DNA from: Lysobacter sp. KIS68-7
GTDB lineage: Bacteria > Pseudomonadota > Gammaproteobacteria > Xanthomonadales > Xanthomonadaceae
Assembly: GCF_021284745.1 (NCBI RefSeq)
Contig: NZ_CP089925.1
Coordinates: forward strand, 558,001 to 622,000
Reading direction: 5' to 3'
DNA length: 64,000 bases
This document shows, one piece after another, positions 53,176-62,004 of this stretch. The notes beneath the pieces were generated by a model, which was not told where the DNA came from, searched no databases, and was given only the letters and a program-made list of their open reading frames with translations. Positions within the stretch are counted from its first letter, which is position 1, and each line of letters starts with the position of its first letter. The position numbers and the translations under genes were made by a program.

Positions 53176-54363
53176 ATGAAGGGGGCGCGCGCGGTCTATC
53201 TCTGCGACGGCGTGCGCACGCCGTTCGGCCGCTATCGCGGCGGCCTGTCTTCGATCCGCACCGACGATCTCGCGGCACTTCCGCTGCGGCAGTTGATGGA
53301 ACGCCATCCGGGGCTTGCCGAGAAGATCGACGAGGTCATCCTCGGGTGCGCCAACCAATCCGGCGAGGACAACCGCAACGTCGCCCGCATGGCGGCGTTG
53401 CTCGCGGGGCTGCCCGTGTCGGTGCCTGGCGTGACGGTGAATCGCCTGTGCGCCTCGGGCCTGGAAGCGGTGGGCCAGGCGGCGCGCGCGATTGCGCTCG
53501 GCGAGGCGGAGCTGGTGCTGGCCGGCGGCGTGGAAGGCATGTCGCGCGCGCCCTACGTGATGGGCAAGGCCGACGTGCCGTTCGGGCGCGAGCAGAAACT
53601 CGAGGACACCACGCTGGGCTGGCGCTTCGTCAATCCGGCGATGGCGGCGCTGCACGGCGTGGATTCGATGGCGCAGACCGCGGAAAACCTCGCGCGCGAA
53701 CACGGCATCGCCCGCGCCGACCAGGATGCATTCGCATGGCGGTCGCAGCAGCGCGCCGCGCGCGCGATCGCCAGCGGTCGCCTCGCCGAAGAACTCATGT
53801 CCGTGGGCAAGTGCGTCGCCGACGAACAACCGCGCCCCGACTCCACGCCGGACAAGCTCGCCACGCTCTCGCCCCTGCTCGGCGCTGACGGCACGATCAC
53901 CGCAGGCAACGCCTCCGGCCTCAACGACGGCGCCTGCGCGCTGTTGCTCGCCTCCGAAGAGGCCGTGGCACGTTTTGGCCTGGTGCCCCGTGTCCGCGTG
54001 CTCGGCATGGCGGCCGCCGGCGTGCCGCCGCGCACCATGGGCATCGGTCCGGTCCCGGCCATCGGGCGATTGTTCAAACGCCTGGATTGCAACCTGGAGG
54101 CCTTCGATCGCATCGAGATCAATGAAGCATTCGCCGCGCAGGTGCTGGCCTGCACGCGCGCCCTGGGGCTGGCCGACGACGCCGATCGGGTCAATCCGAA
54201 CGGCGGCGCGCTGGCCCTCGGGCATCCGCTCGGCGCAAGCGGTGCACGATTGGTGCTGACAGCGATGCACGATCTACAGCATGCTGCACGCGACCGGGCC
54301 CTGGTCGCGATGTGTGTCGGCGTGGGCCAGGGGGTGGCTTTCGCCATGGAGCGCGTGCGATGA
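53176..54363 (+). CDS. Acetyl-CoA acyltransferase (thiolase), PcaF-like
   Basis: 395 residues. Nucleophile Cys in VNRLCASGLEAVGQAARAI, then VLAGGVEGMSRAPYVMGK, the His/Asn region RIEINEAFAAQVLA and NPNGGALALGHPLGASGARLV, and the second Cys in VAMCVGVGQGVAFAME. The Ser-Arg-Ala-Pro motif and length fit 3-oxoadipyl-CoA thiolases such as PcaF, but substrate chain length cannot be fixed. It would cleave a 3-oxoacyl-CoA to acetyl-CoA and a shortened acyl-CoA. It follows iclR by ten bases and overlaps the TPR-sulfotransferase by four. Confidence 0.93.
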   Translation: MKGARAVYLCDGVRTPFGRYRGGLSSIRTDDLAALPLRQLMERHPGLAEKIDEVILGCANQSGEDNRNVARMAALLAGLPVSVPGVTVNRLCASGLEAVGQAARAIALGEAELVLAGGVEGMSRAPYVMGKADVPFGREQKLEDTTLGWRFVNPAMAALHGVDSMAQTAENLAREHGIARADQDAFAWRSQQRAARAIASGRLAEELMSVGKCVADEQPRPDSTPDKLATLSPLLGADGTITAGNASGLNDGACALLLASEEAVARFGLVPRVRVLGMAAAGVPPRTMGIGPVPAIGRLFKRLDCNLEAFDRIEINEAFAAQVLACTRALGLADDADRVNPNGGALALGHPLGASGARLVLTAMHDLQHAARDRALVAMCVGVGQGVAFAMERVR

Positions 54364-56273
54364 ACACGGTGTCCGAAACGACTGCTTCGCTCGATGTCGC
54401 GCTGGCGCATACCTCGCGCCTGCTCGGCACGGACCCTGCGCTTGCCGCTGAACAGGCCAACGAGATCCTGCGTGTCGTCGGTGCGCATCCCACGGCCACG
54501 CTGTTGCTCGGGCTTGCCCTGGATCGGACGGGTCGCGCGGACGAAGCCCTGGTGGCGCTCAAGCGCGCGGTCTCGCTCGATCCTGCGCAGCCGGGCGCCT
54601 GGCTCGCCCTGGCCGACCACCTGGCCGCGACCGGCGACGCCGCCGGCGCCGATGACGCCTACGTCCGCTACGTGGCCCGCGCCAATCGCGACCCCGCCCT
54701 CATGCAGGCCGGCGCCGCGCTCGCCGCCAATCGCCTGCCGGAAGCCGAGTCGCTGCTGCGCGCGCGCCTGGAGCGCCTGCCCACCGACGTCGCCGCGATG
54801 CGCATGCTCGCCGAACTCGCCGCGCGCCTGGGCCGCAGCGAAGATGCCGAACACCTGCTCGCGCGCGCACTGGAACTCGCACCGGGCTTCCACGCCGCGC
54901 GCCAGCACTACGCGCTGGTCCTGTACCGCGGCAACAAGCCGACCGAAGCGCTGGCGGAAGTCGACACGCTGCTGCGCCTGGACCCGAACAACCCCGGCTA
55001 TCGCAACCTGAAGGCCGTGGTGCTGTGCCGCATCGGCGACTTCGCGCCCGCGCTCGAGATCTACGCCGACATCCTGCGCCAGCATCCGGGCCAGACGAAG
55101 ATCTGGATGAGTTACGGGCACGCGCTCAAGACCGCCGGACGCCAGGACGACGCGATCGCCGCCTATCGTCGTTGCATCGCGCTCGATGCGTCCTTCGGCG
55201 AAGCGTGGTGGAGCCTGGCGAACCTGAAGACCTTCCGCTTCGAAGCGGACGATCTCGCGCTGATGCGCCGCCAGCTCGCGAACGAATCGCTCGCCGTCGA
55301 ACACCGCCTGCACCTCGGCTTCGCGCTGGGCAAGGCGCTGGAGGACACGGAAGCGTTCGCCGAATCCTTCGCGCATTACGACAAGGGCAATGCGCTGCGC
55401 CGCGGCCAGCTCATGTACACGCCCGAAGACAACACCTCGCGCGTGCGCAAGATCAAGCGCAGCTACACGCGCGAGTTCTTTGCCGAACGTGCAGGCAGCG
55501 GCTGCCAGGCCGCCGATCCGATCTTCATCGTCGGCATGCCGCGCGCCGGCTCCACGCTGATCGAACAGATCCTCTCGAGCCATTCGGCGGTCGAGGGCAC
55601 GATGGAACTGCCCGAGATCATTTCGATGACGCGCGACCTGCGCCGCCAGGTCGACGCCGGGCAGGCACATCCGTACCACGACGCGCTCGCCGCGCTCGAC
55701 GGCGACGCGCTGCGCGCGCTCGGCGAGCATTACCTGGAACGCACGCGCATCCACCGCAAGACCGGTGCGCCGCGTTTCATCGACAAGATGCCGAACAACT
55801 TTGCGCACATCGGCCTGATCCAGCTGGTGCTGCCCAACGCGAAGATCATCGACGCACGCCGGCACCCGCTCGCGTGCTGCTTCTCGAACTTCAAGCAGCA
55901 CTTCGCCCGCGGGCAGGCCTTCAGCTACGGGCTCGACGACCTCGGCCGCTATTACGCCGACTACGTCGAGCTCATGGCGCACTTCGACGCCGTGCTGCCC
56001 GGCCGCGTCCATCGCGTGGTGTACGAGCGCATGGTCGAGGACACCGAGGCCGAAGTGCGCCGCCTGCTCGACTACTGCGGCCTGCCGTTCGAAGAGCAGT
56101 GCCTGCGCTTCTACGAAAACGACCGCCCTGTGCGCACCGCGAGTTCCGAACAGGTGCGCCGGCCCATCTATCGCGACGGCGTCGACCAATGGCGCCATTA
56201 CGAACCCTGGCTCGAACCGCTGAAGGCGGCGCTGGGCCCCGTGTTGGAGGCATACCCCGAAGCACCGTTCTGA
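54360..56273 (+). CDS. TPR-repeat sulfotransferase
   Basis: 637 residues. About ten TPR-like helical repeats (1-340; for example GRADEALVALKRAVSLDPAQPGAWLALADHLAATGD and GNKPTEALAEVDTLLRLDPNNPGYRNLKAVVLCRIGD) precede a sulfotransferase domain. The 5'-phosphosulfate loop IFIVGMPRAGSTLIEQIL lies at about 388-405, and RFIDKMPNNFAHIGLIQLVLPNAKIIDARRHPLACCFS gives the 3'-phosphate region. It should use PAPS to sulfate an acceptor, or be a degenerate relative. No signal peptide. It overlaps the thiolase and precedes a TonB receptor by 38 bp; such TPR-sulfotransferase/receptor pairs recur in related bacteria (from memory). Confidence 0.9.
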   Translation: MNTVSETTASLDVALAHTSRLLGTDPALAAEQANEILRVVGAHPTATLLLGLALDRTGRADEALVALKRAVSLDPAQPGAWLALADHLAATGDAAGADDAYVRYVARANRDPALMQAGAALAANRLPEAESLLRARLERLPTDVAAMRMLAELAARLGRSEDAEHLLARALELAPGFHAARQHYALVLYRGNKPTEALAEVDTLLRLDPNNPGYRNLKAVVLCRIGDFAPALEIYADILRQHPGQTKIWMSYGHALKTAGRQDDAIAAYRRCIALDASFGEAWWSLANLKTFRFEADDLALMRRQLANESLAVEHRLHLGFALGKALEDTEAFAESFAHYDKGNALRRGQLMYTPEDNTSRVRKIKRSYTREFFAERAGSGCQAADPIFIVGMPRAGSTLIEQILSSHSAVEGTMELPEIISMTRDLRRQVDAGQAHPYHDALAALDGDALRALGEHYLERTRIHRKTGAPRFIDKMPNNFAHIGLIQLVLPNAKIIDARRHPLACCFSNFKQHFARGQAFSYGLDDLGRYYADYVELMAHFDAVLPGRVHRVVYERMVEDTEAEVRRLLDYCGLPFEEQCLRFYENDRPVRTASSEQVRRPIYRDGVDQWRHYEPWLEPLKAALGPVLEAYPEAPF

Positions 56274-56311
56274 GCCACTTCGTTTTGTTCAACTATCTGG
56301 GAGGGAGTTGG

Positions 56312-58825
56312 ATGCATCGTTCACGTCAGACACCGCAGCGCAACCGGGCGAACCTGACCCGTTTGCCACTCGCGGCCGCGATCTACCTCGCCTTCGGCAC
56401 TGCGTTCGCGCAGGACGCCGCGGCGCAGCAGGATCCGGCACAACAGTCCACGCAACCGGCGACCACCACGCAGACCGCGCCGGCGCAAAAACAGGCGGTG
56501 CTCGAAACCGTCACCGTCACGGCGCAGAAGCGTACGGAAGACGTCCAGAAGGTGCCGATCAGCATCCAGGTGCTCGGCCAGCAGAAGCTCAACGAGCTCG
56601 ACCTCCAGGACTTCAGCGACTACGCGCCCTTCATCCCGGCCTTGTCGTTCGACACGGGTGAAGGCGGCGGCTCGGTGCCGTACTTCCGCGCGGTCGCCAG
56701 CGGCGAAAACAGCAACCACTCCGGCCCGCAGCCGAGCGTGGGCGTGTACCTCGACGAACAACCGGTGACGACCATCGGCGGCGTGCTCGACGTGCACCTG
56801 TACGACATCGACCGCGTCGAAGCACTCGCCGGCCCGCAGGGCACGCTGTACGGCGCAAGCTCGCAGGCCGGTACGCTGCGCATCATCACCCGCAAGCCCG
56901 ATCCGACCGGCTTCTCCGCCGGCTATGCGATCGGCGCGAACGGCATGACGGGCGGCGACATGGGCTGGGGCCTGGATGCCTTCGTCAACGTTCCCTTCTC
57001 CAAGGACATCGCGCTGCGCGTCGTCGCCTGGGACAAGAAGGACTCCGGTTACGTCGACAACGTCCCCGCCACGCGCACCTTCCCGTCCTGGAACGCCGAT
57101 TCCGGCGGCAATGGCACCATCACCAACGTCGGCACGGTGGCGGAAAGCAACTACAACGACGTGTTCACCCGTGGCGCCCGCGCCGCGCTGCGCTTCAACA
57201 TCGGTGAGAACTGGACCATCACGCCCGGCGTGATGACGCAGAAGCAGGACTCCTACGGCAACTTCTCCAGCGACGACCACCTCGGCCGGTACAAGGTCAA
57301 CAAGTACTACCCCGAGTTCGCGCACGACGACTGGACGCAGGCCTCGCTGACGGTCGAAGGCAAGATCGGCAACTTCGACCTGACCTACGCCTACGCCCAC
57401 CTCAAGCGCGACATCGATTCGGCCGCGGACTACTCCGACTACTCGTTCTGGTACGACACGCTGGACGGGTCCGGCGCGTACTTCTACGACGACTCCGGCG
57501 CGCTGATCAATCCGTCGCAGGTCATCTGGGGCGACGACCGCTTCACCCTGTCGAGCCACGAACTGCGCATCGCATCGCCCGCCGACCAGCCGTTCCGCTT
57601 CGTCGCCGGCCTGTTCTGGCAGAAGCAGACGCACGACATCCTGCAGCGCTACCTGACAGTCGGCGACCTGGCCACGCCCCTGGAAGTGGCAGGCTGGACC
57701 GACACCATCTGGCTGACGCAGCAGGGCCGCCGCGACCAGGACGACGCGATCTTCGGTGAAATGTCGTACGACTTCACCGATCACTGGACCGGTACCGTCG
57801 GCGCGCGCCACTTCAGCTACGACAACAACCTGCGTGGCTTCTTCGGCTACAGCGATGGCTACAGCAGCCACTACGGCGTGGCGCTGTGCTTCAACGACAT
57901 GCAGTTCCGCGGCGCGCCGTGTGTGAACCTGGACAACACGGTCAAGAAGAGCGACACGGTCTATCGCGCGAACCTGACCTACAAGTTCGACGACCACAAG
58001 CTGGTGTACGGCACCTGGTCGGAGGGCTACCGTCCCGGCGGCCTGAACCGCAACGGCACCGTTCCGCCGTACCTGCCCGACTACCTGACCAACTGGGAAC
58101 TCGGTTGGAAGACGACCTGGCAGGACAATCGCCTGGCCTTCAACGGCGCGATCTTCCAGGAGAACTGGGACGACATCCAATACTCGTTCCTGCCTCCGAG
58201 CGGCTCGGGCCTGACGGTGATCCGCAATGCAGGCAACGCACGCATCCGCGGCATCGAAATGGATGCGAACTGGGCGGCGACCTACAACCTGCTGCTCAGT
58301 GGCGGCATGGCGTTCTACAAGGCGGAGCTCACGAAGCCTTACTGCGGTTTCAACGACCTCGCCGGCAATCCGGTGAAGGAGTGCCCGGCCGGCACGGTCA
58401 ACCCGAACGACCCGAACGATCCGGATGACGATGAGATCGTCGACGGGCCGCAGGCGCCGGTCGGGACGCGACTGCCGGTGACGCCGCGCTACAAGGGCAA
58501 CCTGACGGCGCGCTACTCGTTCGACATCGGCGAGTACGAGTCCTACGTGCAGGGTGCCGGGGTGTATGTCGGCGATCGCCGTGCGGCGTTGATCCGCGAG
58601 GACTTCGACGCCTACGGCAACCTCGCTGCGTACACGCAGGTCGACTTCGCGGCGGGCATCCGCCGCGGCAACTGGTCGATCGATTTCTTCCTGAAGAATG
58701 CGTTCAACGAAGCGGCCCAGCTGTCGCGCTTCTCGCAGTGCGCCACGGACACTTGCGGCTTCCAGCCGTACACGGTCCACAGCGCACCGCGTTCGTTCGG
58801 CCTCCGCTTCTCGCAGGAATTCTGA
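56312..58825 (+). CDS. TonB-dependent outer-membrane receptor
   Basis: 837 residues. Signal peptide (LPLAAAIYLAFGTAFAQ), a Gln/Thr/Ala linker and a TonB box-like VLETVTVTAQKRTEDVQKVPISI. The plug has SVGVYLDEQPVTTIGGVLDVHLYDIDRVEALAGPQGTLYGASSQAGTLRIITRKP. The barrel ends APRSFGLRFSQEF with a C-terminal Phe. It imports a large or scarce ligand with energy from TonB/ExbBD. A disulfide-capable insert (YCGFNDLAGNPVKECPAG) and an Asp/Asn/Pro run (NPNDPNDPDDDE) suggest calcium-binding loops. It is the last gene of the iclR operon, followed by a terminator. The ligand is probably the substrate of the divergent operon. Confidence 0.95.
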   Translation: MHRSRQTPQRNRANLTRLPLAAAIYLAFGTAFAQDAAAQQDPAQQSTQPATTTQTAPAQKQAVLETVTVTAQKRTEDVQKVPISIQVLGQQKLNELDLQDFSDYAPFIPALSFDTGEGGGSVPYFRAVASGENSNHSGPQPSVGVYLDEQPVTTIGGVLDVHLYDIDRVEALAGPQGTLYGASSQAGTLRIITRKPDPTGFSAGYAIGANGMTGGDMGWGLDAFVNVPFSKDIALRVVAWDKKDSGYVDNVPATRTFPSWNADSGGNGTITNVGTVAESNYNDVFTRGARAALRFNIGENWTITPGVMTQKQDSYGNFSSDDHLGRYKVNKYYPEFAHDDWTQASLTVEGKIGNFDLTYAYAHLKRDIDSAADYSDYSFWYDTLDGSGAYFYDDSGALINPSQVIWGDDRFTLSSHELRIASPADQPFRFVAGLFWQKQTHDILQRYLTVGDLATPLEVAGWTDTIWLTQQGRRDQDDAIFGEMSYDFTDHWTGTVGARHFSYDNNLRGFFGYSDGYSSHYGVALCFNDMQFRGAPCVNLDNTVKKSDTVYRANLTYKFDDHKLVYGTWSEGYRPGGLNRNGTVPPYLPDYLTNWELGWKTTWQDNRLAFNGAIFQENWDDIQYSFLPPSGSGLTVIRNAGNARIRGIEMDANWAATYNLLLSGGMAFYKAELTKPYCGFNDLAGNPVKECPAGTVNPNDPNDPDDDEIVDGPQAPVGTRLPVTPRYKGNLTARYSFDIGEYESYVQGAGVYVGDRRAALIREDFDAYGNLAAYTQVDFAAGIRRGNWSIDFFLKNAFNEAAQLSRFSQCATDTCGFQPYTVHSAPRSFGLRFSQEF

Positions 58826-58837
58826 GTCGCACCATCG

Positions 58838-58870
58838 CCGGCGGCGGCTTCGGCCGCCGCCGGTTTTTTT
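58838..58870 (+). terminator. Intrinsic terminator after the TonB receptor gene
   Basis: An eleven-base perfect stem (CCGGCGGCGGC, 58838-58848) with a TTCG tetraloop is followed by seven T. It closes the iclR-thiolase-sulfotransferase-receptor operon. Confidence 0.93.
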
Positions 58871-58890
58871 CAGCCTGAAGGAACCACCCC

Positions 58891-60294
58891 ATGTCCCGAA
58901 CGTTGTTGAGCGCGCTGATCGCGCTCGCGATCGCCGCGCCCTGCGCCGCCGCCACCAATGCGAAGACGACCCTCACGCCGGAACAGGCGCGCGGGCGCGA
59001 GATCTACAGCAAGCTGATTTCCTACAAGACCTCCGAAGGCAACGGCCAGGTGCCGGTGATGGCGGCGTGGCTCGCGCAGCAGTTCCGCGACGCCGGCATT
59101 CCCGATGCCGACATCCACCTGTTGCCGGTCGGCGAGACCGCGTCGCTCGTCGTGCGTTATCGCGGCGACGGCACGGGCGGAAAACCCATCCTGCTGATGG
59201 CACACATGGACGTCGTGGCCGCCGATCCGAAGGACTGGACGCGCGATCCGTTCACGCTCATCGAAGAGAACGGCTACTTCTTCGGTCGCGGCACCAGCGA
59301 CGTGAAGGATGGCGTGGCCACGTTGTCGTCCACTTTCCTGCGCCTGAAGAAAGAGAAGTTCGTGCCCACGCGCGACCTCGTCATCGTCTTCACGGGCGAC
59401 GAGGAAACGCAGATGGCCACCACGCAGGACCTGGTGAACAACCACAAGGACCTGCTCGACGCCGACTACGCGCTCAACTACGACGGCGGCGGCGGCACGC
59501 TCGAAGAGACCGGCCAACCGCGCACCTACAGCATCCAGACGGCCGAGAAGACCTACGCCGACTACGAGCTCACCGTGCACAACCCCGGCGGCCACAGCTC
59601 CTGGCCGCGGCCCGACAACGCGATCTACCAGCTCGCCGATGCGCTGAAGAAGGTGCAGGCCTACAAGTTCCCGACGATGTGGAACGACACGACGCTGGCG
59701 GAGTTCACGGCCGAGGGCAAGGTCGCGCCGGGCGAACTCGGTGCGGCGATGCGCGACTTCGCGAAGAACCCGCGCGACGAAGCGGCGGTCGAACGCCTCA
59801 CGCGCGACACCTCGCAGATCGGCCGCACGCGCACCACGTGCGTGGCGACGATGCTGCGCGGCGGCCATGCGAAGAACGCGTTGCCGCAGTCGGCCGTGGC
59901 GAACATCAATTGCCGCATCTTCCCGGGCGTGGCGATCGAGGACGTGCGCAAGACACTGCAGGAACAGGTCGGCCCCGGCGTGGAAGTCACGACCACCGAC
60001 CATCCGACCGCGAGCGACGCCTCGCCGCTGCGTCCGGACGTGATGGAAGCGGTGACCCGCGCGATCCACAAGATCCACCCGGGCGTGCAGGTCGTGCCGA
60101 ACCAGGCGTCCGGCGCGAGCGACGGCCTGTACTTCCGCGCGGCCGGCATCCCGACCTACGGCGTCGGCGGCATGTTCATCAAGGACAGCGACTCCTTCGC
60201 GCACGGCCTCAACGAACGCGTGCCGGTGAAGGGCTTCTACGATGGGCTGGATTACTGGTACGCGCTGATGAAGGACCTGGGCGGCAAGCACTGA
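58891..60294 (+). CDS. M20/M25/M40 family metallopeptidase, exported
   Basis: 467 residues. Signal peptide LLSALIALAIAAPCAAAT. Di-zinc site residues are visible: His and Asp in LLMAHMDVVAA, bridging Asp in GRGTSDVKDG, catalytic Glu in IVFTGDEETQM, further Asp in LNYDGGGGT and the last His in SFAHGLNERVPV. The dimerisation/lid domain has VHNPGGHSSWPRPDNAIYQLADAL. It removes single residues from short peptides or acylated amino acids in the periplasm. It lies 20 bp after the terminator of the TonB operon, is probably transcribed alone, and converges with a peptide transporter. Confidence 0.95.
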   Translation: MSRTLLSALIALAIAAPCAAATNAKTTLTPEQARGREIYSKLISYKTSEGNGQVPVMAAWLAQQFRDAGIPDADIHLLPVGETASLVVRYRGDGTGGKPILLMAHMDVVAADPKDWTRDPFTLIEENGYFFGRGTSDVKDGVATLSSTFLRLKKEKFVPTRDLVIVFTGDEETQMATTQDLVNNHKDLLDADYALNYDGGGGTLEETGQPRTYSIQTAEKTYADYELTVHNPGGHSSWPRPDNAIYQLADALKKVQAYKFPTMWNDTTLAEFTAEGKVAPGELGAAMRDFAKNPRDEAAVERLTRDTSQIGRTRTTCVATMLRGGHAKNALPQSAVANINCRIFPGVAIEDVRKTLQEQVGPGVEVTTTDHPTASDASPLRPDVMEAVTRAIHKIHPGVQVVPNQASGASDGLYFRAAGIPTYGVGGMFIKDSDSFAHGLNERVPVKGFYDGLDYWYALMKDLGGKH

Positions 60295-60310
60295 TCCCCG
60301 CTTCGATCCG

Positions 60311-60350
60311 GAAAAGAAAAACGGCGGCCAATGGCCGCCGTTTTTTTGTT
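60311..60350. terminator. Bidirectional terminator between M20 peptidase and POT transporter
   Basis: A nine-base perfect stem (ACGGCGGCC at 60321-60329, complement at 60333-60341) has seven T on the plus side and an A-rich flank (GAAAAGAAAAA) giving a U-tract on the minus strand, so it can serve both convergent genes. Confidence 0.92.
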
Positions 60351-60367
60351 GCGCGTTTGCCGCTGCG

Positions 60368-61867
60368 TTACTTCACGCCGTGCATCAGCTTCTGGATCAG
60401 CGGAGCCACCAGGAACAGCGACACGCCACCGATCATCAGGATGATGAAGCCCTGCGTGTAGCTCGCGTTCGCCGAGGCGACGGTCATGCCCGTCTCGCCG
60501 CTCGCGTGGCTGGCGAAGATGCCCGACAGGTTGTTGCCGATGCCCGTGGACAGGAACCAGCCGCCCATGCCGAAGCCGACCAGGCGCACCGGAGCGAGCT
60601 TGGTGGTCATCGACAGACCGATCGGCGACAGGCACAGCTCACCCACCGACTGGATGACGTAGACCATGAACAGCGTCCAGAACGGAATCTTGCCGGCCGC
60701 ATCCACCATGCCCGACAGCGCCGCCATCAGCAGCAGGAAGGCCAGGCCGTTGAAGATGATGCCGATGCCGAACTTGCGCGGGATGGACGGGTTGTTGCGG
60801 CCCATCTTGATCCACGTCCAGGCCACGATCGGCGCGAGCGTGATGATCGCCAGCGAGTTCACCGACTGGAACCAGCCCACCGGGAAGATCCAGTTGAACA
60901 TCTCGCGGTCGACGATCTTGTCGGCGAGGAAGTTGAAGGAGCTGCCGGCCTGTTCGAAGAAGCACCAGAACAGGATGTTGAAGGTGAAGATGATCAGCAT
61001 CGCGATGGCGCGGTCACGGGCCACGGGGCCTTCGCGGAAGCCTTCGACCAGCAGCATGCCGCACAGCGCCAGGAACATCACGGTCAGCACGTACTGCAGG
61101 TTGCTGGCGTCGATCGCCAGCAGGAAGTAGTACACCGGCACGGAGAGGATGCAGAACAGCAGCACCCACAGCACCTTGCCCTTGCCGCCGTCGCCTTCCG
61201 GCGGACGGCCGATGCCACCGAGCTGGCGGCGGCCGAACCAGAACCACACCAGGCTGATCAGCATGCCGATGCCCGAGGCGATGAACACCGACTTGTACTG
61301 CGGCATCGCGGCAGTGCCGAACACCATGTCGGAGAGGATGCCGGTCAGGATCGGCGCGATGAACGCACCGGCGTTGATGCCCATGTAGAACAGGGTGAAG
61401 CCCGAGTCGCGGCGTTCGTCGCCCTGCGCGTACAACTTGCCCACCATCGTGGAGATGTTCGGCTTGAACAGGCCGTTGCCCGCGATCACCGTGGCCAGGC
61501 CGATCTTGAAGATCGTCTGGTCGGGCCACGCGATCATGAACAAGCCGGCCGACATGACGACCGCGCCGAGCAGGATCGATCGCTGGTAACCGATGATGCG
61601 GTCGGCGATGTAACCGCCGAAGATCGCCGCGGCGTACACGAGCGCGAGGTAGGCGCCGTAGATCTTGCTGGCCGGGGCTTCACCCTCGCCGGCGCCGCCG
61701 TAGAACTGCTGCACGATGTACAGCGTGAGCGCCCAGCGGATGCCGTAGAACGCGAAGCGCTCCCAGAACTCCGTCATGAACAACATCCACAACGGCCTGG
61801 GGTGCCCCAGGACCTGTCGGAATTCCGGAATAGGCGCGGGTGCGCCCGTCGTCGCCGCTGTACTCAT
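60368..61867 (-). CDS. POT (PTR2) family proton-dependent oligopeptide transporter
   Basis: 499 residues, about twelve to fourteen membrane helices. Signatures: FMTEFWERFAFYGIRWALTLYIVQQF (the ExxERFxYY-type helix 1), AAIFGGYIADRIIGYQRSILLGAVVMSAG, FKPNISTMVGKLYAQGDERRDSGFTLFYMGINAGAFIAPI and, near the end, VIQSVGELCLSPIGLSMTTKLAP. Imports di- and tripeptides with protons across the inner membrane. It converges with the M20 peptidase, giving a peptide-use pair beside the TonB operon. Confidence 0.96.
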   Translation of the reverse strand: MSTAATTGAPAPIPEFRQVLGHPRPLWMLFMTEFWERFAFYGIRWALTLYIVQQFYGGAGEGEAPASKIYGAYLALVYAAAIFGGYIADRIIGYQRSILLGAVVMSAGLFMIAWPDQTIFKIGLATVIAGNGLFKPNISTMVGKLYAQGDERRDSGFTLFYMGINAGAFIAPILTGILSDMVFGTAAMPQYKSVFIASGIGMLISLVWFWFGRRQLGGIGRPPEGDGGKGKVLWVLLFCILSVPVYYFLLAIDASNLQYVLTVMFLALCGMLLVEGFREGPVARDRAIAMLIIFTFNILFWCFFEQAGSSFNFLADKIVDREMFNWIFPVGWFQSVNSLAIITLAPIVAWTWIKMGRNNPSIPRKFGIGIIFNGLAFLLLMAALSGMVDAAGKIPFWTLFMVYVIQSVGELCLSPIGLSMTTKLAPVRLVGFGMGGWFLSTGIGNNLSGIFASHASGETGMTVASANASYTQGFIILMIGGVSLFLVAPLIQKLMHGVK

Positions 61868-61962
61868 GCGGTGGCCCCTGTAGTTCGAATCGTGCGGTCG
61901 CTAGCCGGGATGGCAGGACATCCGGGCGAGCATCACCGACCCGCCGCGCGCGCGTCAAACCT

Positions 61963-61986
61963 CTGCAATGGCTTGCTGCATTGCAG
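61963..61986. repeat. Inverted repeat CTGCAATG/CATTGCAG between kynA and the POT gene
   Basis: A perfect eight-base inverted repeat with an eight-base spacer lies 96 bases upstream of the POT transporter start and 19 bases beyond the kynA stop. It may be an operator for the transporter or a hairpin at the kynA 3' end; there is no U-tract. Confidence 0.35.
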
Positions 61987-62004
61987 CAGGAAGCTGAATT
62001 GGGG

